A DNA stretch of 64,000 bases from Dehalococcoidia bacterium (GCA_026003895.1 BPIC01000002.1:248001-312000), one strand, 5' to 3'; positions 35,253 to 45,156 are shown, counted from the first letter of the stretch. The notes: a model not told the origin generated them from the sequence alone. A program made the numbers and translations.

Positions 35253-35401
35253 CTCCCACTCCTCGGTCCGGCGCGGTCTCGCGCCGAACGTGCATGACTT
35301 CGTGAAGGAAGTGAGAGCAGGCGAAAATGGCCCAGGTCAGCGCGACCGAGCTGGGAAGCGGCCCGGAAAGGAAAGGGGGCGCGACCGTTGCGGGCGCAAG
35401 C

Positions 35402-35668
35402 CTATTTGCGCAGCCCAAGCCGCGCGATCAACGTGCGATAGCGGCCAACGTCTTCTCGGGCGAGGTAGGCCAATAGGCGGCGGCGTTGGCCCACCATCAT
35501 CAGCAAGCCGCGGCGCGAATGATGGTCGTGCTTGTGCTCGCGCAGGTGCTGGGTCAGCGCGTTGATCCGCTCGGTGAGCAGGGCAACCTGCACTTCCGGC
35601 GAGCCGGTATCGGTCGGATGCGTTCGATACTCGCTAATGATCTGTTGGGTTCGCTCTTTGGTCAGCAC
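35402..35668 (-). CDS. rpsO: 30S ribosomal protein S15 (uS15)
   Basis: This 88-residue protein binds 16S rRNA in the central domain. Conserved blocks [17 protein letters not shown][21 protein letters not shown] and R-Y-x-x-L-I-x-x-L-G-L-R-K are all present. Start is GTG 35668 (second residue Leu). In E. coli S15 represses its own mRNA; whether that occurs here cannot be seen. Confidence 0.97.
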   Translation of the reverse strand: MLTKERTQQIISEYRTHPTDTGSPEVQVALLTERINALTQHLREHKHDHHSRRGLLMMVGQRRRLLAYLAREDVGRYRTLIARLGLRK

Positions 35669-35768
35669 GCCCGGCTTTCCCCTTTCTCGCTGCGCCGCGC
35701 GTCGGGCGTCCTCGCGGCGTCCCGATTGGGCACTTCTTCTTGCTTCCTACTTCTTCCTTCGACCGTGA

Positions 35769-35774
35769 AGTATA
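35769..35774 (-). promoter_or_regulatory. Candidate -10 box for rpsO-pnp
   Basis: On the minus strand TATACT (complement of AGTATA) lies about 100 bases before the rpsO start, leaving a purine-rich leader. It is a near-consensus -10. No good -35 is seen 17 bases upstream, so the assignment is tentative. Confidence 0.4.
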
Positions 35775-35815
35775 GCAGCACCGGTCAGCGCCCCTCCAGG
35801 TCATTGGCGCAGAGG

Positions 35816-35845
35816 TTGCCGTGGCTGAACCGTGCGTGATACGAT
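35816..35845 (+). promoter_or_regulatory. Promoter of the tetR-men operon
   Basis: TTGCCG at 35816-35821 (-35) and TACGAT at 35840-35845 (-10) are 18 bases apart; TG at 35838-35839 directly precedes the -10. Transcription would start near 35852, right at the palindrome 35854-35869. Confidence 0.55.
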
Positions 35846-35853
35846 CTGCTCCG

Positions 35854-35869
35854 CCGACTCGTCAGTCGG
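35854..35869. promoter_or_regulatory. Perfect inverted repeat, likely operator of the TetR regulator
   Basis: CCGACT-CGTC-AGTCGG is a perfect 6+6 palindrome with a four-base centre, placed just after the -10 box and 18 bases before the tetR start. Size, symmetry and position at the transcription start are those of a TetR-family autoregulatory operator that would block the whole men operon. Confidence 0.6.
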
Positions 35870-35887
35870 TTTAGAAACGAGTGAAAC

Positions 35888-36499
35888 ATGCAGCAGGTAC
35901 GGGCGCGCGCGCGGCGCGATAGCATCCTCGAGGCGGCGCTTCGAGTCTTCGCACGAGCCGGGTATCACCTTGCGAGCGTCGACGCGATCGCTCGGGAGGC
36001 CAATACCTCGAAAGGGGGAGTGTACTTCCATTTCCCCAGCAAAGAAACGATTTTCCTCCTGCTACTCGATCGCGCCGCCAGCCAGTTGCGCGCCCGTGCC
36101 GAAGCCGCCATTGCCGCCGAACGAGACCCGGTTGCCAAGGTGGAAGCTGCGCTGTGGACGGTGCTGGACGCGTTCTCCGCGCACCGGGATCTCGCCCGTT
36201 TATTTCTTGTCGAAGGCGCCGCCGCTGGACAGCGCATTCGGGAGCGAATCGACGCGCTCCACGCCGAGTTCACGCAACTGATCCGCGACCAGCTGGACGC
36301 GGCCGTTGCCGCCGGCGCGATTCCTCCGATCGACACGGCGCTCGTCGCCCAAGCGTGGTTCGGCGCGCTCAACGAAGTGGTGACGGGTTGGGCGCACGCC
36401 GATCAGCCATCCTCGCTCCCCGAGGCCTTCTGGACTTTGCGTCGGCTGTTCCTGCGCGGCGTCGGCATTGATCCGGATTTCGGCGTGGAACCAGCGTGA
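35888..36499 (+). CDS. TetR/AcrR family transcriptional regulator
   Basis: This is a 203-residue repressor. Residues 8-56 form the TetR helix-turn-helix (R-D-S-I-L-E-A-A-L-R-V-F-A-R-A-G-Y, then A-N-T-S-K-G-G-V-Y-F-H-F-P-S-K). The rest is an all-helical ligand-binding dimerisation domain (residues 70-195) that resembles fatty-acid-responsive members but has no diagnostic residue. Its stop overlaps menF (GTGA), so regulator and pathway are made together and can form a feedback loop through the palindrome at 35854. The ligand is unknown; acyl-CoA, a quinone or a precursor are candidates. Confidence 0.9.
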   Translation: MQQVRARARRDSILEAALRVFARAGYHLASVDAIAREANTSKGGVYFHFPSKETIFLLLLDRAASQLRARAEAAIAAERDPVAKVEAALWTVLDAFSAHRDLARLFLVEGAAAGQRIRERIDALHAEFTQLIRDQLDAAVAAGAIPPIDTALVAQAWFGALNEVVTGWAHADQPSSLPEAFWTLRRLFLRGVGIDPDFGVEPA

Positions 36500-37812
36500 C
36501 TACCGCAGTTCACCGGTCTGACCTTATCGTTGCACCCGCCCTTCAGGTGACGGTGTCACGCATTCCTGCGGCCGACCCGTTGGCACTCTTCGCGCGCCGC
36601 GGCGGACAGGACGGCGTGTTCTGGGCTCAGCCGTCGGAAGGTCGGGCGTTCGCTGGCATCGGGGCGGCGGCGGTGTTCTCCGCCGACGGACCAGACGGGG
36701 TGCAGCGTGCCGCGCATTGGTGGCATGCCGTGCTCGACGGGGCGGATGTCCAAGCGGAGGCCGGCGCTCCGGCCGCGCCATTCTGCCTCGGAGGGGTGGC
36801 GTTCGACCCGCTCCGGCCGGTCGATGCCCATTGGCGCCCGTTCGGCGGGGCGCGTTTCGTCGTTCCGGCAATCGCCATCGTCGTTGAAGGCGAGACGGCA
36901 TGGCTCGTCATCAGCCGCGCTGGACAATCCGTCTCGGCGTCGGCTGACCTCTGGACGCAGCAACTGGCGAAGTCCGGCAACGCGACGGCGGCCGAGTGCG
37001 TCGCCGACGATGCCGCCGAGTTTCGTGCTGGTGTGCGTCAGGCGGTCGAGGAAATCGAGCGCGGCTGCTTCGACAAACTGGTGTTGGCCCGCCAGGTCGT
37101 CTATGCCCGTCGGAGTGGGTTTGATCCCGTGTCGGCGCTGTCGCGGCTTCGCGCTGACTACCCGAGCTGTACGAGCTTTGCTCTCGCCGTGGGAACCACC
37201 GTTTTCCTCGGAGCGACGCCGGAGCGCTTGGTTCGGCTCACCGGCCGCACGTTGTGGACAATGTGCCTCGCTGGTTCTGCGCCGCGGGGCCGCGATCCAG
37301 AATCGGACCGGCGTCACGCGGCGGCGCTGCTGGCAGACAGCAAGGAACGCCGCGAACATGGCTTCGTAGTCGCCGCGATGCGCAATGCTCTCGCGCCGCT
37401 CTGTCGCGAGCTCGAGATTCCCGAGTCGCCGGTGGTGGCAACCCTGCCGAATGTTCACCACCTGAAGACGCCGATTACCGGCTGGCTGCGACCGGGCGAA
37501 ACGATCTTGTCGGTCGTCGAACAGCTTCATCCGAGCCCGGCTGTGGGCGCGTCGCCGCCCGAGGCCGCGTTGCCGGCGCTCCGTCGCTACGAGGCCTTCA
37601 ATCGTGGCTGGTTCGCCGCTCCTGTCGGCTGGTTGGACCGCGACGGTGGCGAATTTGTTGTTGCCTTGCGCTCAGCGCTGATCAGTGGGAACGAGGCGCG
37701 GCTATTTGCCGGCTGTGGGATCGTCGCTGAATCCGACCCGGATCGCGAACTGCGCGAGACGGAATTGAAGCTCATGCCGATGCGTTCCGCGCTCGAGGTC
37801 GCTGGTCCGTGA
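36496..37812 (+). CDS. menF: Isochorismate synthase
   Basis: This 438-residue enzyme isomerises chorismate to isochorismate, the first committed step of classical menaquinone synthesis. The chorismate-binding domain covers about residues 170-430. It includes F-D-K-L-V-L-A-R, F-L-G-A-T-P-E-R-L, A-G-S-A-P-R-G, H-L-K-T-P-I-T-G and L-H-P-S-P-A-V-G, matching MenF/EntC-type enzymes. GTG 36496 overlaps the tetR stop, and its own stop overlaps menD (GTGA). Six men genes follow without gaps, which fixes the assignment as MenF rather than a siderophore EntC or salicylate synthase. Confidence 0.92.
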   Translation: MTTAVHRSDLIVAPALQVTVSRIPAADPLALFARRGGQDGVFWAQPSEGRAFAGIGAAAVFSADGPDGVQRAAHWWHAVLDGADVQAEAGAPAAPFCLGGVAFDPLRPVDAHWRPFGGARFVVPAIAIVVEGETAWLVISRAGQSVSASADLWTQQLAKSGNATAAECVADDAAEFRAGVRQAVEEIERGCFDKLVLARQVVYARRSGFDPVSALSRLRADYPSCTSFALAVGTTVFLGATPERLVRLTGRTLWTMCLAGSAPRGRDPESDRRHAAALLADSKERREHGFVVAAMRNALAPLCRELEIPESPVVATLPNVHHLKTPITGWLRPGETILSVVEQLHPSPAVGASPPEAALPALRRYEAFNRGWFAAPVGWLDRDGGEFVVALRSALISGNEARLFAGCGIVAESDPDRELRETELKLMPMRSALEVAGP

Positions 37813-39557
37813 ACCCGTCTGAGGCGCTCCTGAACTCTGTCGGCGCGTTCGTCGATGCGCTTGCGGCGTCAGGCGTCCGGGAGGCGGTGATTTGCCCGGG
37901 TTCGCGCTCGACGCCACTCGCGCTGCTGTTGCGCCGGCATCCGGGCATTCGCACGTGGCTGCACCTTGACGAGCGATCGGCGGCCTTCTTCGCCCTCGGG
38001 ATGGCGAAGGCGCGTCAGGAGCCGGTTGCGGTGCTCGCCACCTCTGGGACGGCAACGGCGAACTTTTTTCCGGCGGTCGTAGAGGCGTATCACGGCCGTG
38101 TTCCCCTCATCGTCCTTACGGCCGATCGTCCTCCCGAGCTACGCGAGGTCGGCGCCCTGCAGACGATCGATCAAGTGCGGCTCTACGGCAGTCAGGTGAA
38201 ATGGTTTCAGGAGATGCTTCTCCCCGAGGTTGGTCCGGCGGCGGCGCGGCAGGCGCGAGCTGTCGCTGCCCGTGCGGTCGCGATCGCCGGCGGCGAGCCG
38301 CGAGGGCCGGTTCATCTCAACTTCCCCCTTCGCGAGCCGCTCGTGCCTGCTCGGGGTTCGCCGCACTCGCTCGCGGCGGATCAGTCCGCCATGACGCCGG
38401 CTGTCATCGACGGTGTGCGAACGCTCCCGACCGAGACTGTCGAGGTGCTCGCGCGGTCCCTCGCCGAAGCGCGGCGCGGGGTGATCGTTTGCGGTCCGCA
38501 GGATGACCCGGCGTTTCCGGTGGCTGCCGTTCGGCTTGCCTCAGCGCTCGGCTGGCCGATCCTCGCCGACGTGCTGTCGCAAGTGCGCTGCGGGCCGCAT
38601 GTCAACCAAAACGTCATCGCGGCCTACGATCTGTTCCTCCGCGACCCGGCGGTCGTCGGCTCGCTCGAGGCCGAGTGCATCATTCGCTTTGGCGCAACCC
38701 CGGTCTCAAAGCCGCTTCAGGCGTACCTGGAAGGATCGGCAGCTCGCCAGATCGTCGTGGATGCCGGCGGCTGGCCGGACCAGGCGCGTGTCGCTGCCGA
38801 GGTGGTGTGGGCGAACGCGGCTGCCCTGTGTCGGTCGCTCGCGGCAGCAATCACGGCATCCGCGGTGGAACCAGATTGGCTCGCGCGTTGGCGAGCGCTC
38901 GAGATCGGGTCACGTCACGCCGTTGATAGCATGCTCACTGGTGAGGCGGCGCTCTCGGAGCCGGGCGTGTTCGCCGCGTTGGCGCACGTCCTACCGGATG
39001 ATGCGCTGCTTGTCCTCGGCAACAGCATGCCGGTCCGTGATGCTGACACGGTGCTGCCAGCCGCGGAGCGACGCGTTCGAGTGCTTGCTAACCGCGGCGC
39101 GAGCGGGATCGACGGTGTCGTCTCAACCGCGCTCGGCATCGCTGCGCTCGAACGGCCGGTCTTGCTCGTGCTGGGCGACATTTCGTTCTACCACGATCTG
39201 AACGGCCTGCTTGCTGCCAAGCTCCACGGGCTGACGGCGACGATCGTTCTCCTCAACAACGACGGTGGTGGGATCTTCTCGTTCCTGCCGCAGGCGGAGC
39301 AAGCCGAGCATTTCGAAGAGTTGTTCGGTACACCGCATGGGCTGGACTTTGCGCCGGCAGCGGATCTCTACGGATTGGAATACGGTGTAGTCGAGACGGC
39401 GGACGAACTGATAGGCGCCGTTCGGCGATCGCTGGCTGCGCCGAGCGTCAGTGTGATCGAAGTGCGCACGCGGCGTGATGAGAACGTCACCGTGCACCGC
39501 CGCCTCGTCGCGGCGGTGGTCGACTCATTGCGCACAGGAGGGCTGCTGCCGCGGTGA
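37809..39557 (+). CDS. menD: SEPHCHC synthase (MenD)
   Basis: This 582-residue thiamine-diphosphate enzyme adds the succinyl unit from 2-oxoglutarate to isochorismate. N-terminal I-C-P-G-S-R-S-T-P-L-A-L and L-D-E-R-S-A-A-F-F-A-L-G-M-A-K (catalytic Glu) are MenD signatures; C-terminal N-R-G-A-S-G-I-D-G and G-D-I-S-F-Y-H-D-L-N-G-L with L-N-N-D-G-G-G-I-F-S-F-L form the ThDP/Mg2+ site. Length is normal. GTG start overlaps the menF stop. Confidence 0.96.
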   Translation: MNPSEALLNSVGAFVDALAASGVREAVICPGSRSTPLALLLRRHPGIRTWLHLDERSAAFFALGMAKARQEPVAVLATSGTATANFFPAVVEAYHGRVPLIVLTADRPPELREVGALQTIDQVRLYGSQVKWFQEMLLPEVGPAAARQARAVAARAVAIAGGEPRGPVHLNFPLREPLVPARGSPHSLAADQSAMTPAVIDGVRTLPTETVEVLARSLAEARRGVIVCGPQDDPAFPVAAVRLASALGWPILADVLSQVRCGPHVNQNVIAAYDLFLRDPAVVGSLEAECIIRFGATPVSKPLQAYLEGSAARQIVVDAGGWPDQARVAAEVVWANAAALCRSLAAAITASAVEPDWLARWRALEIGSRHAVDSMLTGEAALSEPGVFAALAHVLPDDALLVLGNSMPVRDADTVLPAAERRVRVLANRGASGIDGVVSTALGIAALERPVLLVLGDISFYHDLNGLLAAKLHGLTATIVLLNNDGGGIFSFLPQAEQAEHFEELFGTPHGLDFAPAADLYGLEYGVVETADELIGAVRRSLAAPSVSVIEVRTRRDENVTVHRRLVAAVVDSLRTGGLLPR

Positions 39558-40396
39558 CCGACGTATCCGTCCGTGGGCTCCGCTACCACGTCGAACGGTG
39601 GGGCACTGGGGCGCCGCTGGTTCTGCTGCACGGCTTTACCGGAAGCGCCGAAATGTGGCGTCCGTTTCGCTTTGCCTGGCCGGGCAGGGAGCTGATTGCC
39701 GTCGATCTGCCTGGTCATGGACGCACCGAGTTTCCCTCTGATGTGGCCCGCGCTCGGATGGCGGCCTGCGTCGATGACCTCGCTTCGCTCATGGACGCGC
39801 TGGCGATCGAACGGACTGCGCTCCTCGGCTACTCTCTGGGCGGCCGAGTCGCTCTTCGGTTCGCACTCGCCTATCCGCAGCGCGTTGACACCCTGATCCT
39901 CGAAAGCGCCTCGCCCGGCATTGTTTCGTTGGCCGAGCGGCAAGCGCGTGTCGCTGCTGACGAACGGTTAGCAGAGCTCCTCGAGCGGGAAGGCGTGGCC
40001 GCCTTCGTCGACGTCTGGGAGGCGTTGCCGCTCTGGGCGAGTCAAGCTCGGCTGCCAAGCGAGGTGCGCAATCGGCTGCGCGAGGCGCGGCTTGGCTGCT
40101 CGCCGCTGGGCCTCGCATGCAGTCTGCGGGCAATGGGCGCCGGTGTTGAGGAGCCGGTGATTGACCGGCTCGGCGAGTTGACGATGCCGGTTCACCTCGT
40201 GGTTGGCGCTGACGATGCAAAATACGTTGCGCTCGCTCGGACGATGGCCGACCGGCTTCCCAACGCGACCGTCGTGATTGTTCCGGACGCGGGCCACGCG
40301 GTGCATCTTGAGCAGCCGGCCCGCTTCGCAGCGATCATCGGCGACGTTCTCGGCACGATGACTCGCCCGACGGTGGGCAGTCGCTGCCGTTCCTGA
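39554..40396 (+). CDS. menH: SHCHC synthase (MenH), alpha/beta hydrolase
   Basis: This 280-residue alpha/beta-hydrolase-fold lyase removes pyruvate from SEPHCHC to give [17 protein letters not shown] is the typical MenH opening, G-Y-S-L-G-G-R holds the Ser, and [11 protein letters not shown] holds the His. MenH assignment rests on both these motifs and position between menD and menB. GTG 39554 overlaps the menD stop (GTGA). A 13-base gap with a strong AAGGAGG site follows before menB. Confidence 0.9.
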   Translation: MTDVSVRGLRYHVERWGTGAPLVLLHGFTGSAEMWRPFRFAWPGRELIAVDLPGHGRTEFPSDVARARMAACVDDLASLMDALAIERTALLGYSLGGRVALRFALAYPQRVDTLILESASPGIVSLAERQARVAADERLAELLEREGVAAFVDVWEALPLWASQARLPSEVRNRLREARLGCSPLGLACSLRAMGAGVEEPVIDRLGELTMPVHLVVGADDAKYVALARTMADRLPNATVVIVPDAGHAVHLEQPARFAAIIGDVLGTMTRPTVGSRCRS

Positions 40397-40409
40397 AGGA
40401 GGAGTTCCT

Positions 40410-41228
40410 ATGCCAGTAGCCTGGCAACCGCAAGCGCAGTACGAGGACATCCTGTACGAGACCGCTGAGGGGATGGCCAAGATCACGATCAACCGTCCTC
40501 ATGTGCGCAACGCCTTCCGGCCAAAGACGATCACCGAGCTGCAGGACGCCTTCCGGCGTGCCCATGCCGATGACAGCGTAGGGGTGGTCATCCTAACTGG
40601 CGCGGGGAAGGAAGCGTTTTGCTCCGGCGGCGATCAGAAGGTACGCGGCCACGGCGGGTATGTCGGCGACGACGGTGTGCCGCGGCTCAATGTGCTGGAG
40701 CTCCAGCGCCAGATTCGCCTGTTGCCGAAGCCGGTCATCGCGATGGTAGCGGGGTACGCGATTGGCGGCGGGCACGTGCTGCACGTCGTCTGTGATTTGA
40801 CGATCGCGGCTGACAATGCCCGCTTCGGGCAGACCGGGCCAAAGGTCGGCAGCTTCGACGGCGGCTACGGCGCCACGTTGCTGGCGCGCATCGTTGGCCA
40901 CAAAAAGGCGCGGGAAATTTGGTACCTCTGCCGGCAGTACGACGCCCAGCAAGCGCTCGAAATGGGCTTGGTGAACGCGGTCGTCCCGCTGGATCGCTTA
41001 GAAGAGGAGACCGTCGCGTGGGCGAAAGAGATCCTCGAGAAGAGCCCGACGGCCATCCGGCTGCTCAAGGCCTCGTTCAATGCCGACACCGACGGGCTGG
41101 CCGGCATCCAGCAGCTCGCGGGCGATGCGACTCTGCTCTACTACCTGACTGACGAAGCAAAGGAAGGACGCAACGCGTTCGTGGAGAAGCGCAAGCCCGA
41201 CTTCTCGAAGTTCCCGCGCTTCCCGTGA
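40410..41228 (+). CDS. menB: 1,4-dihydroxy-2-naphthoyl-CoA synthase
   Basis: This 272-residue crotonase-fold enzyme closes the naphthoquinone ring of o-succinylbenzoyl-CoA. Signatures are [33 protein letters not shown] and V-G-S-F-D-G-G-Y-G (catalytic Asp), followed by [11 protein letters not shown]. These separate MenB from ordinary enoyl-CoA hydratases. ATG 40410 has the best ribosome site in the operon (AAGGAGGAG), suggesting MenB is made at a higher level. Confidence 0.97.
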   Translation: MPVAWQPQAQYEDILYETAEGMAKITINRPHVRNAFRPKTITELQDAFRRAHADDSVGVVILTGAGKEAFCSGGDQKVRGHGGYVGDDGVPRLNVLELQRQIRLLPKPVIAMVAGYAIGGGHVLHVVCDLTIAADNARFGQTGPKVGSFDGGYGATLLARIVGHKKAREIWYLCRQYDAQQALEMGLVNAVVPLDRLEEETVAWAKEILEKSPTAIRLLKASFNADTDGLAGIQQLAGDATLLYYLTDEAKEGRNAFVEKRKPDFSKFPRFP

Positions 41229-42319
41229 TTATCCAAGGCCTGCGTTGGACGCACGTTCGCATCCCGCTGGCCCGCGGATTTGCGACGGCGCACGGCGCTC
41301 TTGCCTCCCGCGAGGGATGGATCGTCCGCTTGGTCGGCGAAGATGGACACGTCGGGATCGGCGAAGCTTCGCCTCTGCACGGACACGCGCTGCCGCCAGG
41401 GCCGCCGGTCGAGTCGCTGCTGGAGAAGGTTCAGACCTCGCTCCCCCGGCCGTTCGAGCAGCTCCCCGTCCCGGTCGGCGCAAGCGCGAGCGAAGCGGCC
41501 GTCCGCTTCGCCATCGAAACGGCTGGCCTCGACCTCATCGGCCAAGCAACGGGGCGACCGATCGCTGCCTTGCTCGGTGTGGCAAGGGGGCAGGTGGCGG
41601 TCAACGCCGTGATCGGCGCGGCCGACGACCGCGAGGCGGCGGCTGAGGCGGCGACGGCGGTCGCGGCAGGCTACCGCACTGTCAAGCTGAAGGTCGGCGG
41701 TCGACCGATCGCTGCAGACGTGCGGCGCGTCGAACGGGTTCGCTCGGCGATCGGGCCGGCAGCGCGGCTGCGGCTCGATGCGAACGGGGCGTGGACCGTG
41801 AAAGAAGCGATCGAAGCGCTGGAGGCCATGCGGCCGTTCGAACTCGAGCTGATCGAGCAACCGGCGCCAGCGGGTCGGCTTGATGCGTTGCGGCGCGTGC
41901 GGGAAGCAAGTGGCCTACCGATTGCGGCAGACGAGTCCGTCACCTCGCCGGCAGCCGCAGCGGCACTGCTTGCCTCCAAGGCGGTTGATGTACTGGTGCT
42001 GAAGCCGATGGTGCTGGGCGGGCTCCGCGTATCGTTGGCCATCGCCCAGCGCGCCGCCCGCGAGGGGGTGAGCTGCATCGTCACGACGACAATTGACACC
42101 GGGGTGGCGACCGCTGCCGCGCTGCACCTCGCCGCAGCGATCCCGGGAGCGCCGCTGGCCAACGGGCTAGCGACGGCGGCATTCCTTGCCTCCGACCTGC
42201 TCGTCGCACCGCTGCCGATCGAGGCGGGCAGCATGGCGGTCCCGGCAGCGCCGGGCCTCGGAGTGAGCGTGGACGACGCGGCGCTCCTGCGCTTTGCGGC
42301 TCAAGAGCAACCGGTGTGA
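41225..42319 (+). CDS. menC: o-Succinylbenzoate synthase
   Basis: This 364-residue enolase-superfamily enzyme dehydrates SHCHC to o-succinylbenzoate. V-K-L-K-V-G supplies the K-x-K catalytic lysine near residue 157; metal ligands fall in R-L-D-A-N-G-A-W (Asp), I-E-Q-P (Glu) and A-A-D-E-S-V (Asp/Glu); and [10 protein letters not shown] carries the second lysine. Sequence alone would not exclude a dipeptide epimerase, but the operon position decides. GTG 41225 overlaps menB. Confidence 0.93.
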   Translation: MIIQGLRWTHVRIPLARGFATAHGALASREGWIVRLVGEDGHVGIGEASPLHGHALPPGPPVESLLEKVQTSLPRPFEQLPVPVGASASEAAVRFAIETAGLDLIGQATGRPIAALLGVARGQVAVNAVIGAADDREAAAEAATAVAAGYRTVKLKVGGRPIAADVRRVERVRSAIGPAARLRLDANGAWTVKEAIEALEAMRPFELELIEQPAPAGRLDALRRVREASGLPIAADESVTSPAAAAALLASKAVDVLVLKPMVLGGLRVSLAIAQRAAREGVSCIVTTTIDTGVATAAALHLAAAIPGAPLANGLATAAFLASDLLVAPLPIEAGSMAVPAAPGLGVSVDDAALLRFAAQEQPV

Positions 42320-43785
42320 TCGGCGACCGCTTTCCGGAGTGGCTCGACCAGCGGGCGCGGCTGACACCCGACCGGATGGCAATCCGGTGCCGCGAGACCA
42401 TCTGGAGCTACCGCGACCTTGACTCGCGTGTTCGCCTTGCCGCAGGGCGCCTTGTCGAAGCAGGGATCGAGGCAGGAGCGCGCGTCGCGGTTCTCGCCGA
42501 AAACAGCGCCGATCTCGCGGTCGTCATTCATGCGGTGCCGCGCGCCGGAGCAATCCTTGTCCCGCTCAACACGCGCTTGACCATCGACGAGCTCGTTTGG
42601 CAACTCGGGGATTGCGAGGCCTCACTGCTAATCGCGGATGAGTGGCAGCGCACGCGCGCGGCCAACGCCGCAGCGCAGGCGGGTCTGCCGGCTCCCCTCG
42701 ATTTGGCGGCGCTTGTCGCGCCGGGGGCGTCGTCGACTGCGGGCGACCTCCGCTGGGTCGCCGCCGACGACGTCCATACCATCATCTACACGTCCGGGAC
42801 GACTGGCCGACCGAAGGGCGCGATCCTGACCTACGGCAACCACACCTGGAGCGCGATCGGTTCCGCGCTCAACCTCGGGCTGCACGCGGGAGACCTCTGG
42901 ATCGCCGCGCTGCCGCTGTTCCACGTTGGTGGACTGTCTATTCTCATTCGTGCGGCGCTCTACGGGATCGGAGTCGAGATTCAGCGTGGGTTCGACCCGG
43001 CGGCCGTCAACGAAGCCATCGACCGTGGGGGAACCATCGTCTCAGTCGTGGCGCCAATGCTCGAACGCATGTTGGACGTTCGCGGTCACCGCGGCTGGCC
43101 GCCAACGCTCCGGTGTGTCTTGCTCGGGGGTGGGCCGGCTCCGGCGGACCTGCTGCGCCGCGCTGTCGCGGCAGGGCTCCCGGTTGTCCAAACCTATGGG
43201 CTGACCGAGGCCGCCTCGCAGGTGACGACGCTCGCGCCCGAGGACGCGATCCGGCGGCTTGGCACCGTGGGCAAGGCGCTCTTTCCCACCGAAGTGCGGA
43301 TCATCGGACCCGACGGCGCTCCAGTTCCGCCGGGGGTCGAAGGCGAGATTGCTGTTCGCGGGCGCACGGTGAGCCCTGGCTATTTCCGACGCTCCGTTGA
43401 GCGGCCGGACGGTTGGCTCCGGACGGGTGACGTTGGCCGACTGGACGTCGACGGCTACCTCACCGTCCTCGACCGCCGGGATGACCTGATCGTGAGTGGG
43501 GGCGAGAATATCTATCCTGCGGAGGTCGAAGCGGTGCTGCGGCAGCACCCCGCGGTTCTCGACGCCGGTGTTGTCGGGGCGCCGGACCCCCACTGGGGGC
43601 AGCGAGTCGTCGCCTTCGTGGTTGTCGCCGGGGAGGAATTACCGGATCTCGAAGCCTTCTGCCGCGCTCGGCTCGCCGGCTACAAGACGCCCCGTACCTT
43701 CGTGCAGGTCGAGGAACTGCCGCGCAATGCTGCTGGAAAATTGCTTCGGAGTGAGCTTCGCCGCCGGCTGGCGCAGGGTGGCTAA
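42316..43785 (+). CDS. menE: o-Succinylbenzoate-CoA ligase
   Basis: This 489-residue acyl-adenylating enzyme activates o-succinylbenzoate with ATP and CoA. The P-loop is I-Y-T-S-G-T-T-G-R-P-K-G (near residue 158), followed by Y-G-L-T-E-A-A-S-Q, L-R-T-G-D-V-G and the C-terminal lysine in A-A-G-K-L-L-R. Gene order is C then E, whereas MenE acts before MenB; all steps to DHNA-CoA are now covered. The DHNA-CoA thioesterase, MenA and MenG/UbiE are not in the window. GTG 42316 overlaps menC. Confidence 0.94.
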   Translation: MIGDRFPEWLDQRARLTPDRMAIRCRETIWSYRDLDSRVRLAAGRLVEAGIEAGARVAVLAENSADLAVVIHAVPRAGAILVPLNTRLTIDELVWQLGDCEASLLIADEWQRTRAANAAAQAGLPAPLDLAALVAPGASSTAGDLRWVAADDVHTIIYTSGTTGRPKGAILTYGNHTWSAIGSALNLGLHAGDLWIAALPLFHVGGLSILIRAALYGIGVEIQRGFDPAAVNEAIDRGGTIVSVVAPMLERMLDVRGHRGWPPTLRCVLLGGGPAPADLLRRAVAAGLPVVQTYGLTEAASQVTTLAPEDAIRRLGTVGKALFPTEVRIIGPDGAPVPPGVEGEIAVRGRTVSPGYFRRSVERPDGWLRTGDVGRLDVDGYLTVLDRRDDLIVSGGENIYPAEVEAVLRQHPAVLDAGVVGAPDPHWGQRVVAFVVVAGEELPDLEAFCRARLAGYKTPRTFVQVEELPRNAAGKLLRSELRRRLAQGG

Positions 43786-43848
43786 CGCCACAGCCGGGCG
43801 GCGGCGTGTCGGTTATCATCCTCGCCATCACCACCCGACCGGATCTTG

Positions 43849-45117
43849 ATGTACCACAAAAGCGTCTTGCCCAATCGTCTGCGCGTCGTGACCGCGCCGA
43901 TGCCGCACACGCGATCGGCAACGGTCGCCATTTTCGTTGGCGCCGGCGCCCGCTATGAAGTGGATGAACTTGCCGGCATCTCCCATTTTGTCGAGCACAT
44001 GCTCTTCAAAGGCACCGAGCGCCGCCCGACGCCGCGCGAGGTGACCGAGGAGGTCGAGCGAGTCGGCGGCATCCTGAACGCCGCCACCGATCGCGAGTTG
44101 ACCGTCTACTGGGCGAAGGTGCCGCGGCCGGCTTTCGAGGCGACCTTCGACTGTCTCGTTGACATGGTGCGGCACTCTCTCTTCGACCCAACCGAGCTCG
44201 AGAAGGAACGAAAGGTCATTATCGAAGAGCTGAATATGGTGCACGATTCGCCGCAACAGCTCGTAGACCTCTTGATTGATGAGGTGGTCTGGCCAAATCA
44301 GCCGCTCGGGCGCGACATCGCCGGGACGAAAGAGACGGTGTCTCGCATCACGCGTGACGAGCAGCTCGCCTACGTCGATCGCCAATACCGTCCGAACAAT
44401 GTTGTCGTCTCGGTTGCTGGCAATGTTGAGCATGATGAAGTCGTGGCGCTGGCAGACCGCTTCTTCAGCGACTGGGAATCTCACGATGTTGCACCGATGA
44501 TCCCGGTGGTCGATGGACAGACCTCGCCCCGCGCGAAGGTGCTGACGCGAAAGACTGAGCAGGCGCACCTGTCGATCGCGGTCCGGGCGCTCGATGCCCG
44601 TCACCCCGACCGCTATGCGCTCGACCTGATCAACATCATCCTCGGCGAGGGGATGAGCAGCCGGCTTTTTCTCGAAATCCGGGAAAACCTCGGTCTCGCT
44701 TATGACGTTCACAGCTACACGAGCCGATTTCAAGATACCGGCGCCCTCACGGTGTATGCCGGCGTCGACCCGAAACGGGTGGACGCGGCGATTGTGGCGA
44801 TCCTGAAAGAACTCGCACGCTTCAAGCACGAGCTGGTCGACGAGGCCGAGCTCAACAAGGCCAAGGATCTCGTCAAAGGACGGCTGTTGCTGCGTCTCGA
44901 AGACACGCGCGCCGTGGCGAGTTCCTATGGTAATCAGGAGCTGCTGCTCGGCGAGATTCTGACGGCCGACGATATGGTTCGGATCATCGACCGCGTCACG
45001 CCTGAGGACCTTCATCGCGTCGCGAACGACCTGTTCCGTGAGGATCGACTGAACTTGGCGGTTGTGGGCAACTATCGTAGCGAGGAGCGATTTCGGTCGC
45101 TTCTCGCCTTGAGCTGA
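43849..45117 (+). CDS. M16 family zinc metallopeptidase (processing-peptidase-like)
   Basis: This 422-residue peptidase is close in form to mitochondrial processing peptidase beta and Bacillus YmxG. The inverted zinc motif H-F-V-E-H (His46, Glu49, His50) lies in S-H-F-V-E-H-M-L-F-K-G-T and a third ligand Glu is expected near residue 126 (E-K-E-R-K-V-I-I-E-E-L). The second half (from about 200) is the inactive M16_C repeat. It probably degrades or trims peptides in the cytoplasm. In Bacillus and others it is linked to pnp-rpsO, which are 8-10 kb away here. ATG 43849 is preferred over TTG 43846. Confidence 0.92.
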   Translation: MYHKSVLPNRLRVVTAPMPHTRSATVAIFVGAGARYEVDELAGISHFVEHMLFKGTERRPTPREVTEEVERVGGILNAATDRELTVYWAKVPRPAFEATFDCLVDMVRHSLFDPTELEKERKVIIEELNMVHDSPQQLVDLLIDEVVWPNQPLGRDIAGTKETVSRITRDEQLAYVDRQYRPNNVVVSVAGNVEHDEVVALADRFFSDWESHDVAPMIPVVDGQTSPRAKVLTRKTEQAHLSIAVRALDARHPDRYALDLINIILGEGMSSRLFLEIRENLGLAYDVHSYTSRFQDTGALTVYAGVDPKRVDAAIVAILKELARFKHELVDEAELNKAKDLVKGRLLLRLEDTRAVASSYGNQELLLGEILTADDMVRIIDRVTPEDLHRVANDLFREDRLNLAVVGNYRSEERFRSLLALS

Positions 45118-45156
45118 CCCTTCGCGCCCGACACGCAACGAATCGAAGGCGGCGTC

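Noticed and set aside
36496-37812. Siderophore-type isochorismate or salicylate synthase (EntC/MbtI)
   Set aside because: The gene is embedded gaplessly in a complete menaquinone operon and no siderophore genes are present.
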